A stretch of 35,655 nucleotides of DNA from JBBQUP01 sp038212305 (lineage in GTDB: Bacteria > Bacteroidota > Bacteroidia > Bacteroidales > Marinilabiliaceae). Made by a program: the position numbers and the translations under genes. Below are positions 8,427-17,427 of this stretch, piece by piece. Numbering within the stretch: position 1 is the stretch's first letter; each line of letters opens with the position of its first letter. The notes beneath the pieces are model-generated. The model worked only from the letters and a program-made list of their open reading frames with translations, was not told the origin of the DNA and searched no databases. The stretch is from assembly GCA_038212305.1 (NCBI GenBank), contig JBBQUP010000024.1, positions 1-35,655 of the forward strand, written 5' to 3'.

Positions 8427-9521
8427 ATGAAACACCTAAAAGTGATTGTAAGTGGTGGTGGTACAGGAGGACATATTTTTCCTGCCCTTGCTATTGCCAA
8501 TGAAATTCGAGCAACTCATCCTGACTCTGAAATTTTGTTTGTGGGCGCTTTAGGTAAAATGGAGATGGAGAAAGTTCCTGCAGCCGGTTATCAAATTGTA
8601 GGTCTTCCCGTTGCTGGTTTTCAGCGTCGTTTAACATTCAAAAACATCACTTTTTTTTATAAATTGATTTCTAGCTTATTGATGGCTCGAAAAATCATTA
8701 AGGTGTTTAAGCCCGATGTGGTGGTTGGTGTTGGAGGCTATGCAAGTGGCCCGTTGCTTCGTGCGGCTGTTAATGCTGGTATACCCGCTTTAGTGCAGGA
8801 ACAAAACTCTTTTCCTGGTGTGACTAATCGTATTTTATCGAAAAAAGTTAACACCATTTGTGTGGCTTATGAGAATATGGATCGTTGGTTTCCAGCCGAA
8901 AAAATTGTGTTGACAGGCAATCCTGTTCGTCAAAATCTTCTAGCCTCAGTTAGCCGAGACGAAGCCTTAAAGTCGTTTGGTCTCAATCCCGAATTGAAAA
9001 CCATATTGGTAATTGGAGGAAGTCTTGGTGCTCGATCCATTAATCAGGGGGTGTTGGCGGGACTCGATTTGATTGTTGAAAGCAACATTCAGGTGATTTG
9101 GCAAACAGGTAAAATTTATTACTCATCATTGGATAGTCAAGTGGCTCAGGAACTTCGCACGTTAGTGAAAATGAGCGATTTTATACAAAATATGGACATG
9201 GCCTATGCCGCAGCAGATATTGTGATTTCAAGGGCTGGTGCCAGTTCAATATCCGAAATTGCTTTGTTACGTAAACCGGCTGTTTTTGTGCCATCGCCCA
9301 ATGTGTCGGAAGATCATCAAACAAAAAATGCAATAACACTGGTTGATAAAGGTGCAGCTCGAATGATACCCGATGGTGAGTCGGCCGAAATAGCAAATGT
9401 TGCTATTTCCTTATTGAATGCTCCTGAGATTTTAGAAGAGATGAAAAAACAATTGGCTTTTTTTGCTAAACCCAATGCAGCCAAAGTAATTGCTCAAGAG
9501 GTTTTTAAGTTGGTTAAATAA
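8427..9521 (+). CDS. murG: Lipid II synthase MurG (UDP-GlcNAc transferase)
   Basis: MurG is a GT-B glycosyltransferase on the inner face of the cytoplasmic membrane that adds GlcNAc from UDP-GlcNAc to lipid I. The 364-residue length is normal. Seen: the glycine-rich loop S9-GGGTGGH16 followed by IFPALAIA, the second glycine loop VGVGGYASGP, QEQNSFPGVTNRIL, GNPVRQN, IGGSLGARSIN, and the UDP-GlcNAc binding block SRAGASSISEIALLRKPAVFVPSP. It starts after the repeat-rich spacer, so unlike its neighbours it may have its own promoter. It ends 19 bases before the murC ATG. Confidence 0.97.
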   Translation: MKHLKVIVSGGGTGGHIFPALAIANEIRATHPDSEILFVGALGKMEMEKVPAAGYQIVGLPVAGFQRRLTFKNITFFYKLISSLLMARKIIKVFKPDVVVGVGGYASGPLLRAAVNAGIPALVQEQNSFPGVTNRILSKKVNTICVAYENMDRWFPAEKIVLTGNPVRQNLLASVSRDEALKSFGLNPELKTILVIGGSLGARSINQGVLAGLDLIVESNIQVIWQTGKIYYSSLDSQVAQELRTLVKMSDFIQNMDMAYAAADIVISRAGASSISEIALLRKPAVFVPSPNVSEDHQTKNAITLVDKGAARMIPDGESAEIANVAISLLNAPEILEEMKKQLAFFAKPNAAKVIAQEVFKLVK

Positions 9522-9540
9522 AATTTTATTACGCATTTAT

Positions 9541-10914
9541 ATGCTCGAAGATTATAAGAATATTGTACTGATAGGTGTTGGAGGCATTGGAATGAGTGCT
9601 TTGGCTCGGTTTTTTAAGCGTCAGGGGAAAGTTGTGATTGGATATGATAAAACCGATTCTGATTTAATTCAAGAGCTTAAATCCGAAGGCGTTGAAGTGT
9701 GGTTAAAGGATGTTATTCCTGCTTCTTTTTCATCGCTAGTGAATAAAAATACGTTGGTTATTTTTACGCCTGCAGTACCCGATGATCAAACTTGGCGAGT
9801 TTGGTTTATGGCTAATGGGTTCGAGATGATTAAACGTGCGCAAGCGCTTGGGATGGTAAGTTCGCATTTAAATAGCATTTGTGTGGCCGGTACTCATGGC
9901 AAAACCACGGTATCTACAATGACTGCCCATTTGTTAAAACAATCAGTTTTGGATTGTCATGCTTTTTTAGGTGGGATATCTAAGAATTATCAAACCAACT
10001 ATTTATCATCCGATTCATCCAATTGGATTGTGTTGGAAGCTGATGAGTTCGATCGTTCTTTTTTACAGTTAACACCTCAATTAGCTGTAATTACTTCAAC
10101 CGATGCCGATCACTTGGATATTTATGGCGATAAAAATCAAGTTGAAGAGGCCTTTAATTTATTTGCTCAGAAAGTTAAAAGTGGCGGTTCTGTGTTAGTG
10201 AAAAATGGTTGTCAGGTTGATGTAAATAATTTGAAATCAATTAAAACGTATAGCTATTCGTTAAATTCTGGAGGTGATTATTATGCTTCCGATATTGCGT
10301 TGACTGATGGCTTGTACTCATTTACCTTAAATACACCGAGTGGAAAAATTCCTAATCTTAAACTGGGGATCCCCGGATTGTTGAATATTGAAAATGCCGT
10401 TTCAGCCTCATCTCTTGCTTTATTAGCAGGTGTTTCTGCTACCGAAATTGCTAAAGGATTGCTATCTTTTAAAGGAATCAAACGTCGTTTCGATTATTGG
10501 ATTAATCATCCAAAATTTGCTTTTATCGACGATTACGCTCATCATCCCGAAGAAATTAAAGCAACAGCCTCGAGTATTCGCGCTATTTATGGCAATAAAA
10601 AAATAGTAGCGCTATTTCAACCACACCTTTACAGTCGAACCAACGATTTTCATGTCGAATTTGGTCATGCTCTTTCGTTGTTCGATGAAGTTTTGTTGTT
10701 GGATATCTATCCTGCACGCGAATTGCCAATACCGGGTGTTGATTCTTATCTGATTGCGAAATCTGTTAGCTCGCCTTGTTCTGTAATAAATAAAGATGAC
10801 GTAGTGCATAAGGTGCTTCTATCTCGGCCAGATGTATTAGTAACAATGGGTGCTGGCGACATTGATCGGCTTTTACCCAAGATGAAAAGTGAATTGGAAG
10901 CAATATTGACATGA
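9541..10914 (+). CDS. murC: UDP-N-acetylmuramate-L-alanine ligase MurC
   Basis: MurC attaches L-alanine to UDP-MurNAc, the first stem-peptide step. With the ATG at 9541 the protein has 457 residues, normal for the family, and begins MLEDYKNIVLIGVGGIGMSAL, the expected UDP-binding Rossmann start. The frame is open upstream to a TTG at 9490, but that would add 17 odd residues and overlap murG, so I reject it. Seen: ATP loop G117-T-H-G-K-T-T123, EADEFDRSFLQL, TSTDADHLDIYG, IPGLLNIENA, FIDDYAHHPEEI and FQPHLYSR. In many bacteria ddl or murB follows murC. Here ftsQ follows directly after a 113-bp AT-rich spacer. Confidence 0.96.
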   Translation: MLEDYKNIVLIGVGGIGMSALARFFKRQGKVVIGYDKTDSDLIQELKSEGVEVWLKDVIPASFSSLVNKNTLVIFTPAVPDDQTWRVWFMANGFEMIKRAQALGMVSSHLNSICVAGTHGKTTVSTMTAHLLKQSVLDCHAFLGGISKNYQTNYLSSDSSNWIVLEADEFDRSFLQLTPQLAVITSTDADHLDIYGDKNQVEEAFNLFAQKVKSGGSVLVKNGCQVDVNNLKSIKTYSYSLNSGGDYYASDIALTDGLYSFTLNTPSGKIPNLKLGIPGLLNIENAVSASSLALLAGVSATEIAKGLLSFKGIKRRFDYWINHPKFAFIDDYAHHPEEIKATASSIRAIYGNKKIVALFQPHLYSRTNDFHVEFGHALSLFDEVLLLDIYPARELPIPGVDSYLIAKSVSSPCSVINKDDVVHKVLLSRPDVLVTMGAGDIDRLLPKMKSELEAILT

Positions 10915-11027
10915 ATTGTTGGTTAAAAAAAAGTGTTTTGTTGTTAATAAAAAACTGAATAATAGTAAAGTAGGCAAAAATATATCACTTATATTTAGGA
11001 TGCCAAATTGTAACTTATTGATAGGTA

Positions 11028-11756
11028 ATGAATAGAGTATTGAAAATCTTATTTTGGGTGTCAATTGGAATCTACATTCCAGTTGTATTGTCCTTTATTT
11101 CAATACGTTCGAACGAATTGGTGTGTAGTGATATGCGAGTTGTAGTGTTGGATAGTGCAAGCAGTAATTTTGTAAGCGCAGCAGGCATAAAACGTTACAT
11201 TATTACAAAACATGGTAGTTTTAAAGGTAAAGCTATTGAAAAGATTGATACTGAAAAGTTGGAATTAACCATCCTGAAGTATCCTGCAATAAAATCCTGC
11301 GAAGTATATTTTTCGCTTAACGGAGTTTTATGCGTTGGTGTTAGTCAGCGAAAAGCGGTGGTTCGAGTTTTCGAAAAAGGGAGTAGTTATTACCTCGATA
11401 AAAAGGGAAATAGAATTCCAGATGTGGGAGCACATGTTGAAGATATGTTAGTATTTACAGGTTTTATTAGTCGATTAGATAGTTTAGATGCACTATTAGA
11501 AGTGAATCATATCATTCGTAACGATTCCTTTTGGGATAGTCAAATAGAACAGGTAAATGTGGAGGCCGATGGTGATTTTATTTTAATTCCTCGTGTTGGG
11601 AATCATAAAATAATCTTAGGTAAACCCACTGATGTGGAAAAAAAACTGGATAAACTCATGGCTTTGTATTCCAAAGGATTAAAGCCTTTAGAGTGGAATA
11701 GTTTTAATGTAATTAATTTGAAGTATAAAGGACAAGTAATTTGCTCAAAACCTTAA
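11028..11756 (+). CDS. ftsQ: FtsQ-like division protein (POTRA domain)
   Basis: A 242-residue bitopic protein placed between murC and ftsA, where FtsQ is expected. Seen: a membrane anchor at about residues 5-25 (VLKILFWVSIGIYIPVVLSFI), then a POTRA-like region at about 35-115 (SSNFVSAAGIKRYIITKHG, then YPAIKSCEVYFSLNGVLCVGVSQRKAVVRVF), and a beta-rich C-terminal region ending NVINLKYKGQVICSKP. FtsQ recruits FtsL and downstream division proteins from the periplasmic side. Sequence similarity across phyla is weak, so the name rests on topology, POTRA pattern and synteny. It ends 5 bases before the ftsA ATG. Confidence 0.87.
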   Translation: MNRVLKILFWVSIGIYIPVVLSFISIRSNELVCSDMRVVVLDSASSNFVSAAGIKRYIITKHGSFKGKAIEKIDTEKLELTILKYPAIKSCEVYFSLNGVLCVGVSQRKAVVRVFEKGSSYYLDKKGNRIPDVGAHVEDMLVFTGFISRLDSLDALLEVNHIIRNDSFWDSQIEQVNVEADGDFILIPRVGNHKIILGKPTDVEKKLDKLMALYSKGLKPLEWNSFNVINLKYKGQVICSKP

Positions 11757-11761
11757 CCTAT

Positions 11762-13108
11762 ATGAGTCTGGAGTCAAACATTTTTGCAGCTGTGGATATT
11801 GGTACAACAAAGATTGTTGCTCTTGTTGGTCGCAAAAGTACGGATAAACGCATGGAAATTCTAGCGATCGAACAAGTTCCATCAACCGGAGTAAAACGTG
11901 GCGTGGTGCTGAATATCGATGATACCGTTAAAGCTATTAATGAGGTCATTTTGCGGATAGAAGAACGGCTTGGGATTAAAATAACCGATGTGTATGTTGG
12001 CATTGCTGGGCAACACATTCGAAGTATCTCAAATAGAGGCTATCGTTTTATCGATCCATCCAACGAAATTAAACAAACAGATGTCGATCATCTGTACGCT
12101 GATAATTTTAAAATTCCTGTAGAAGCTGGGGAGAAGATTCTTCATGTGATTCCTCAGGATTATGTCGTTGATAATGAGTCGGGAATTAAACATCCTGTTG
12201 GAATTATGGGACATCGCTTGGAAGGTAATTTTCATGTTGTTTTAGGAAGCATCGTTTCTGTAAAAAACATCGAAAAATGCATTCATCGTGTTGGACTAAA
12301 TCTGAGCGACATGGTTTTAGAACCTTTGGCTTCGGCTCGGGCAGTTATTACCGAAGAAGAGAAAGAGGCTGGTGTTGTTCTTGTTGATATAGGCGGTGGA
12401 ACAACTGATGTGGCCGTTTTTTATGATGGGTTAGTTCGACATACTGCTGTGATTCCTTTTGGTGGTAATGTAGTTACTTCCGATATTAAAGAGGGTTGTT
12501 CTGTGTTGTTTAAGCAAGCCGAAACACTTAAAACCCGATTTGGATATGCCATAGGTGATTTAGTTCGCGAAGATGTAACTGTTACCATTCCTGGCATGCA
12601 GGGATGGGAACCGAAAGAGATTTCTTCGAAAAGCTTGTCGTACATTATTCAGGCTCGGATGGAGGAAATTATCGATTACGTTATATATCAAATCGATTCA
12701 TCAGGATATTACGATAAACTAGGAGCTGGTATTGTTTTAACTGGTGGTGGGGCATTGTTGAAAAACTTACCTGAACTAATTAAATTTAGAACTGGCTTGG
12801 ATGTTCGTATTGGCGTGCCTGATGCGTTTTTAACTGGTCGTTTACCAGAAGAAGCTACGGTGCCAAATTTCTCTACCAGTATAGGAATATTACTAAGTGC
12901 AATGGATAAGCCTGTTATAAAACTTATCGAACCTCAATTGTTTGGTGATTTGGAGGCTGATTTTATCCCAGAAAAGAAGGAGAAGAAACAAGTGCCAAAA
13001 AAAGATAATACAAAGAGATTGAAACGTGAATACATCACGGGTAATCTTTTCGATTCTATAAAAACAAAAATGGCTGGAATGTTCGAGGACAATGATTCTG
13101 AGATGTAG
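11762..13108 (+). CDS. ftsA: Cell division protein FtsA (actin-like FtsZ membrane tether)
   Basis: FtsA is an actin-fold ATPase that anchors FtsZ filaments to the membrane. From the ATG at 11762 it has 448 residues. An upstream TTG at 11741 would overlap ftsQ and add seven residues, so it is not used. Seen: phosphate-1 loop AAVDIGTTKIVALVG, the 1C domain with VYVGIAGQHIRSI, phosphate-2 loop VLVDIGGGTTDVAVF, the adenosine motif GIVLTGGGALLKNLPEL, and a long basic C-terminal region (EKKEKKQVPKKDNTKR) ending in a plausible membrane-binding helix (NLFDSIKTKMAGMFED). ftsZ starts 27 bases later. The pairing with ftsZ and intact loops make the call secure. Confidence 0.97.
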   Translation: MSLESNIFAAVDIGTTKIVALVGRKSTDKRMEILAIEQVPSTGVKRGVVLNIDDTVKAINEVILRIEERLGIKITDVYVGIAGQHIRSISNRGYRFIDPSNEIKQTDVDHLYADNFKIPVEAGEKILHVIPQDYVVDNESGIKHPVGIMGHRLEGNFHVVLGSIVSVKNIEKCIHRVGLNLSDMVLEPLASARAVITEEEKEAGVVLVDIGGGTTDVAVFYDGLVRHTAVIPFGGNVVTSDIKEGCSVLFKQAETLKTRFGYAIGDLVREDVTVTIPGMQGWEPKEISSKSLSYIIQARMEEIIDYVIYQIDSSGYYDKLGAGIVLTGGGALLKNLPELIKFRTGLDVRIGVPDAFLTGRLPEEATVPNFSTSIGILLSAMDKPVIKLIEPQLFGDLEADFIPEKKEKKQVPKKDNTKRLKREYITGNLFDSIKTKMAGMFEDNDSEM

Positions 13109-13135
13109 GGAGTATCATTTTAAACAGACTAAAAA

Positions 13136-14632
13136 ATGGAAGATTTAATCAATTTCGATATGCCTCAAGCCCACGATTGCATCATAAAAGTTATTGGTGT
13201 TGGAGGTGGGGGAAGTAACGCTGTCAACTACATGTTTAATCAAGGCATTAAAGATGTAAGCTTTGTAGTGTGTAATACCGATTCTCAAGCTTTAGAGAAT
13301 AGCCCTATTCCCATTAAGGTTAAATTGGGCGAATCGCTTACCGAAGGTCGTGGTGCTGGAAGTAAGCCCGATATTGGTCGCCAAAGTGCCATCGAAAGCT
13401 TAACAGATATTACCGCTGTTCTTGAGAAAAATACCAAAATGGTATTTATTACCGCTGGAATGGGAGGTGGAACCGGAACTGGTGCTGCCCCAATTATTGC
13501 CAAAGCGGCCAAGGACATGGGGATTCTTACGGTTGGCATTGTAACTATTCCGTTTAAGTTCGAGGGAAAGGTTCGTATTAATCAGGCATTGGATGGAATT
13601 AACGAAATGGAAAAAAACGTTGATTCTCTATTGATTATTAACAACGAAAAACTTCGTGATATGTTTGGTGACCTTAAGTTATCAAACGCCTTTGGTCGGG
13701 CTGATAATGTGTTGGCAACTGCGGCTAAAGGAATTGCAGAAATTATAACCGTTCATGGCTATATAAACGTCGATTTTGCTGATGTTGAAACGGTAATGAA
13801 AGGAAGTGGAGTGGCTATCATGGGATCTGCTTCAGCCGATGGCGAAAAACGTGCCATTGATGCCATTGAAGCAGCTCTAGAATCACCTTTGCTGAATAAC
13901 AATAACATTAATGGAGCTCGAAATATCCTCTTAAATATTACTTCTGGCGTTGATGAAATTACAATGGATGAAGTAGGTGAAATAACCGATTATGTGCAAG
14001 CTTTAGTGGGTTCTGATGCATCTATCATTTGGGGAACAGGCATTGATGAGTCTTTAGGCAGCAAAGTAAATGTAACCATTATTGCAACCGGATTCGAGAC
14101 GAATCATGTGTTGGACATGGTTCCATCTAAGGCTCAACCTATTCAACGTTTTAGTTTAGATGAAGAAGGTCGAGTGGTTGCAGTTCCTAATCAAACCACC
14201 GAGGCTTATTCGAAACCACCAACTTCGTACGATACTGGTTATTTCGAAGAGAAAAGTAAGGTGATTGATTTTGGAAAGATTGAAGCGGATAAAAATTCTC
14301 GTTACGATCAGTATTATAAACCTGTAGTTCCTAAACAGGAAGCACCTAATCAAACAGGTAATCGCCGAATTGAAATAGAACAACCAGCTTCTTCCAATGA
14401 AAATGCTCGACCATGGAAAGCTCGTGCGTCACAAGATGAAATAGATGATGAGCGATTTCTTGAGCAAATGGAGAACATTCCTGCTTATAAAAGAAAGAAT
14501 CTGGGGCTCAACAACCGTGCGCCTGTTGGAAGTGAATCGGAGCGTATTTCAAGGTTTTCTATATCCGACGATGGAGTGAATGGGCCTAAATTAAGTAAGG
14601 ATAATCCTTATTTGCATGATAATGTAGATTAA
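13136..14632 (+). CDS. ftsZ: Cell division GTPase FtsZ
   Basis: The tubulin-like GTPase that forms the Z-ring. Seen: VIGVGGGGSNAVNYM at the N-terminus, VCNTDSQAL, the tubulin signature G110-GGTGTG116, the T7 synergy-loop region NVDFADVETVMKGSG, and VTIIATGFE at the end of the core (about residue 325). The remaining ~170 residues are a long acidic and polar linker, much longer than in E. coli (383 residues total). The linker ends in RFSISDDGVNGPKLSKDN and PYLHDNVD, the C-terminal peptide typical of Bacteroidota FtsZ that should bind FtsA. It is 498 residues from the ATG at 13136, and the yqeY-like gene follows 10 bases later. Confidence 0.98.
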   Translation: MEDLINFDMPQAHDCIIKVIGVGGGGSNAVNYMFNQGIKDVSFVVCNTDSQALENSPIPIKVKLGESLTEGRGAGSKPDIGRQSAIESLTDITAVLEKNTKMVFITAGMGGGTGTGAAPIIAKAAKDMGILTVGIVTIPFKFEGKVRINQALDGINEMEKNVDSLLIINNEKLRDMFGDLKLSNAFGRADNVLATAAKGIAEIITVHGYINVDFADVETVMKGSGVAIMGSASADGEKRAIDAIEAALESPLLNNNNINGARNILLNITSGVDEITMDEVGEITDYVQALVGSDASIIWGTGIDESLGSKVNVTIIATGFETNHVLDMVPSKAQPIQRFSLDEEGRVVAVPNQTTEAYSKPPTSYDTGYFEEKSKVIDFGKIEADKNSRYDQYYKPVVPKQEAPNQTGNRRIEIEQPASSNENARPWKARASQDEIDDERFLEQMENIPAYKRKNLGLNNRAPVGSESERISRFSISDDGVNGPKLSKDNPYLHDNVD

Positions 14633-14642
14633 TAAAAAACTG

Positions 14643-15095
14643 ATGAGTGTATTTGAGCAGATTTCAAAAGATATTATGGCAGCAATGAAAGCTCGGGAGA
14701 CTATTAAGCTAGAGGCTTTGCGTGCTGTTAAAAAAGAGTTTATTGAGGCTAAATCGGCAATAAGTGCAACTGCCGAACTTGCCGATGATGAAGCATTGAA
14801 GATTATCCAAAAACTGGTTAAGCAACGCCGCGAAACTGCTGTTGTATATTCAACCCAAGGTCGGGAAGATTTAGCAAGTCGCGAAGTTGAAGAGGCCGAT
14901 TATCTTGCTGTTTACTTGCCTATTCAACTATCTGCTGACGAAATAGCTACTGTTGTTAAAAAAATTATCTCAGACTTAGGAGTTACATCTCAAAAGGAAA
15001 TGGGCAAAGTAATGGGGGCAGCATCAAAAGCATTAGCCGGTAAAGCCGATGGGAAATTGGTAGCCGATGTGGTTAAAAAATTATTAGTAAGTTAG
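14643..15095 (+). CDS. YqeY/GatB C-terminal-like domain protein
   Basis: A 150-residue all-helical protein of the YqeY family, related to the tail domain of the amidotransferase subunit GatB that touches tRNA. Seen: EQISKDIMAAMKARETIKLEALRAVKKEF at the start, KLVKQRRETAVVYSTQGREDLA in the middle, and LGVTSQKEMGKVMGAASKALAGKADGK near the end, matching the family's length of about 148-152. The exact role of stand-alone YqeY proteins is not established. It lies 10 bases after ftsZ, a common placement in Bacteroidales, and is the last gene of the plus-strand run, followed by two hairpins. Confidence 0.92.
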   Translation: MSVFEQISKDIMAAMKARETIKLEALRAVKKEFIEAKSAISATAELADDEALKIIQKLVKQRRETAVVYSTQGREDLASREVEEADYLAVYLPIQLSADEIATVVKKIISDLGVTSQKEMGKVMGAASKALAGKADGKLVADVVKKLLVS

Positions 15096-15122
15096 TTTAA
15101 TATGTTAGGGTTAGTTATTGAA

Positions 15123-15151
15123 TAAAGGGATGTCATTTTTGCATCCCTTTA
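15123..15151 (+). terminator. Hairpin downstream of the dcw/yqeY operon
   Basis: A perfect 10-bp stem, TAAAGGGATG (15123-15132) with CATCCCTTTA (15142-15151), and a 9-base loop. It begins 27 bases after the yqeY stop. It is followed by AATTGTAATA and not by a T-run, so it fits an mRNA 3'-end stabilising hairpin or a weak terminator. Confidence 0.6.
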
Positions 15152-15179
15152 ATTGTAATAGCAACGTGAAAGGTACTGC

Positions 15180-15222
15180 ATAAAAAAAGAGGTTCTAAAT
15201 AATATAGAACCTCTTTTTTTAT
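15180..15222. terminator. Bidirectional rho-independent terminator
   Basis: A perfect 18-bp stem (15180-15197 with 15205-15222) and a 7-base loop AATAATA. The GC-containing core GAGGTTCTA/TAGAACCTC is flanked by seven A on one side and seven T on the other, so it reads as an intrinsic terminator from both directions. It lies between the convergent yqeY-like gene (+) and the ppiD-like gene (-), 14 bases beyond the latter's stop codon. Confidence 0.88.
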
Positions 15223-15236
15223 ATTACTATTTGAGA

Positions 15237-17327
15237 TCAATAAAACTTGGAGCGTTTATCAACAACTTCTACATTTGCTTTTAAAGCTTCAAATGCTTTG
15301 TAGTCTACTTTATAAGTTCCACTCTGAGTTAATTGTGTTTTTTCTAATTCTGTATTTAACGGAAGATCTTTAATCCCATTTACTTTAATTACATATACTC
15401 CATTAATTCCAGCAACAGGTCCTGAAAGTGAGCCGTTGTTTAAACTTTGAGTTGCCCATGCAACTAAAGCTGGTTCAACTCCAGCACCAGGAACTTGAAA
15501 TGACCCAAAAGTAATATCAGCAGCTGATTGAACCGAGGTTCCAGTTTTTTGAGCTAAAGTCGTTAAGTCTTGTGTTCCAGCCATTGAAGTTTTCATTTCG
15601 GCAACAAGCTTTTCCGTTTTCTTTTCATTCGCTAATTCTGATCTAATCTGCGATTTTACGTCGTCAATATTGGCATGTCCAGCTTCTTTTTCGCTTGTTA
15701 AAACAGCAAATACAAATTGATTACCAAACTCGAAAATAGGAGATACATCGTTTAAGTTAGATGAGAAAGCCCATTTTACCAATTCGCGTGGTGAATCTAA
15801 CGACCCAATAGTTCTATCGTTTGCTTTAATATCGCGACCGAATCGAGGAGTTAAGTTTTCAGCTTTCACCGATTTTTCAAAATTTTCGCGAGTGCCATTG
15901 TTTGAGGCAAACTTAGTTGCGCTTGAGTAAATCTGGTTATATGTCTTTTGACTATAGGTTACCTTCTTCTCTATTACAGCTAATTCATATTTTTCAGCTG
16001 TTTTGCCTATATCCTGAATGTTAATGATATGAAAACCAAATTGTGATTCAACTTTAACAATTTCACCTTTTGAACCTTTAAAACAAGCATCATTAAATGG
16101 CTTAACCATCAATCCTTCTTTAAACCATCCTAAGTCACCTCCATTAATGGCTGAACCTTGGTCTTGAGAATTTGTACGGGCTAACTCAGCGAAGTCTGCA
16201 CCTCTTTTGGCAAGCGACAATAAACTGTCGGCAACCTTCGCTGCATTTGGAGTTTCGGCTCGAACAAGAATGTGACGTGCTTTTACCGAATCGGGTAATT
16301 GACGAACAGCAACTAGCTTAGCAAGCTTATAGGTGTCTCCATCTTCAATTGGACCATAGATATCACCAACAGATGCTGAAGCAACAAATCCTTTAAGGTT
16401 TAATGGAATTTCGTTGAGTGTTAAGTTCTTTTCAGCGTAGGGTCCATTATCCGAGTTCATATTAATTACTTGAGAAATATTAGCAGAAGGATCTGCCAAT
16501 CGTTCTCTTAGTTTTTCAATGGATGCTTTGGTGAGTTGATTGTCTTCTTCAGTTGGAACAACTTCAAAAGTAACGTATTCGATATCGCGTGTTTCAACTT
16601 GCTTGAAACCACCCATGTGGTTTTTGTAATACGACTTTATTTCATCATTGGTAATAGTTAAAGAACTATCTGAAACCGACGAAAGTCGTTTAACAATGTA
16701 ATCAAATGATACTTGTTTTTGTTTGGCTGCTGCTTCAAACTTAGCGTGCTGACCAGTTACATACATTCCTTTTTTTAATAGGGCAGTATATTTATTATAC
16801 AAACGTTCTTGTTTGATTTGTTTTAAACTAAAATACCAGTAAAAGTTCGCCTGTGGATTTTGCTGACGATTACGATATGATTCGATTACTGCTTGTTTAT
16901 TAAATACACCGGTTTTAGGATCCGTAAACATTTGACGAATTCCTTGATGAACTTCTTTCCCAGTTAGCATATCAAGCATTTCATCATCAGTCACATCCAA
17001 TCCCAGTAAATTGTATTGTTCGGTGAGTAATCTCTCACGTACAATTTGATCCCAAGTTTGATCCTGAACTCTAAAAGTTGTATTCTCATCAAGTGATGTT
17101 TTTCCATACTGCATTTTAGTCCATTCTTCCCATTCAGATAATTCTTTTTGATAGTCTTCAATGGTGATTGAAGTTCCATCAATTTCACCTACATCGCTAT
17201 TTGCTTTGTGAAATAGGGTTTTACCAGAACTAAGGAAGTCTGTTAAAAGAAACGCAAATAAGGCAAGTCCAACGAATATGATTACCAGTACGCCACCTTT
17301 GTTTCTTATTTTCTCTAATGTTGCCAT
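15237..17327 (-). CDS. Membrane-anchored periplasmic peptidyl-prolyl isomerase (PpiD/SurA-like chaperone)
   Basis: A 696-residue protein with the PpiD layout. Seen: a short cytoplasmic start (MATLEKIRNKGG), one membrane anchor at about residues 13-32 (VLVIIFVGLALFAFLLTDFL), a long SurA_N/PpiD-type helical chaperone region (about 40-330), then a parvulin rotamase domain at about 345-445 (KARHILVRAETPNAA, GADFAELARTNSQDQGSA, GGDLGWF, FGFHIINIQDIGK). The C-terminal 230 residues resemble a second, degenerate rotamase-like module plus helices. The family helps newly exported proteins fold, including outer-membrane proteins. It is the last gene of a minus-strand envelope run and is closed by the bidirectional terminator. 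ATG at 17327. PpiD is preferred over SurA because of the uncleaved N-terminal anchor. Confidence 0.9.
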   Translation of the reverse strand: MATLEKIRNKGGVLVIIFVGLALFAFLLTDFLSSGKTLFHKANSDVGEIDGTSITIEDYQKELSEWEEWTKMQYGKTSLDENTTFRVQDQTWDQIVRERLLTEQYNLLGLDVTDDEMLDMLTGKEVHQGIRQMFTDPKTGVFNKQAVIESYRNRQQNPQANFYWYFSLKQIKQERLYNKYTALLKKGMYVTGQHAKFEAAAKQKQVSFDYIVKRLSSVSDSSLTITNDEIKSYYKNHMGGFKQVETRDIEYVTFEVVPTEEDNQLTKASIEKLRERLADPSANISQVINMNSDNGPYAEKNLTLNEIPLNLKGFVASASVGDIYGPIEDGDTYKLAKLVAVRQLPDSVKARHILVRAETPNAAKVADSLLSLAKRGADFAELARTNSQDQGSAINGGDLGWFKEGLMVKPFNDACFKGSKGEIVKVESQFGFHIINIQDIGKTAEKYELAVIEKKVTYSQKTYNQIYSSATKFASNNGTRENFEKSVKAENLTPRFGRDIKANDRTIGSLDSPRELVKWAFSSNLNDVSPIFEFGNQFVFAVLTSEKEAGHANIDDVKSQIRSELANEKKTEKLVAEMKTSMAGTQDLTTLAQKTGTSVQSAADITFGSFQVPGAGVEPALVAWATQSLNNGSLSGPVAGINGVYVIKVNGIKDLPLNTELEKTQLTQSGTYKVDYKAFEALKANVEVVDKRSKFY

Positions 17328-17427
17328 TCTATAGTGATTTATTATTTTTTAATTTCAGGCTACGAATATACAAAAAAATGCATAACGCATCTGATGATTA
17401 TAATTTAATTTAAATGTTTTATCACGA

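Noticed and set aside
9490..9540. Upstream TTG extension of murC
   Set aside because: It would overlap murG and add 17 residues before the standard MurC start at the ATG 9541.
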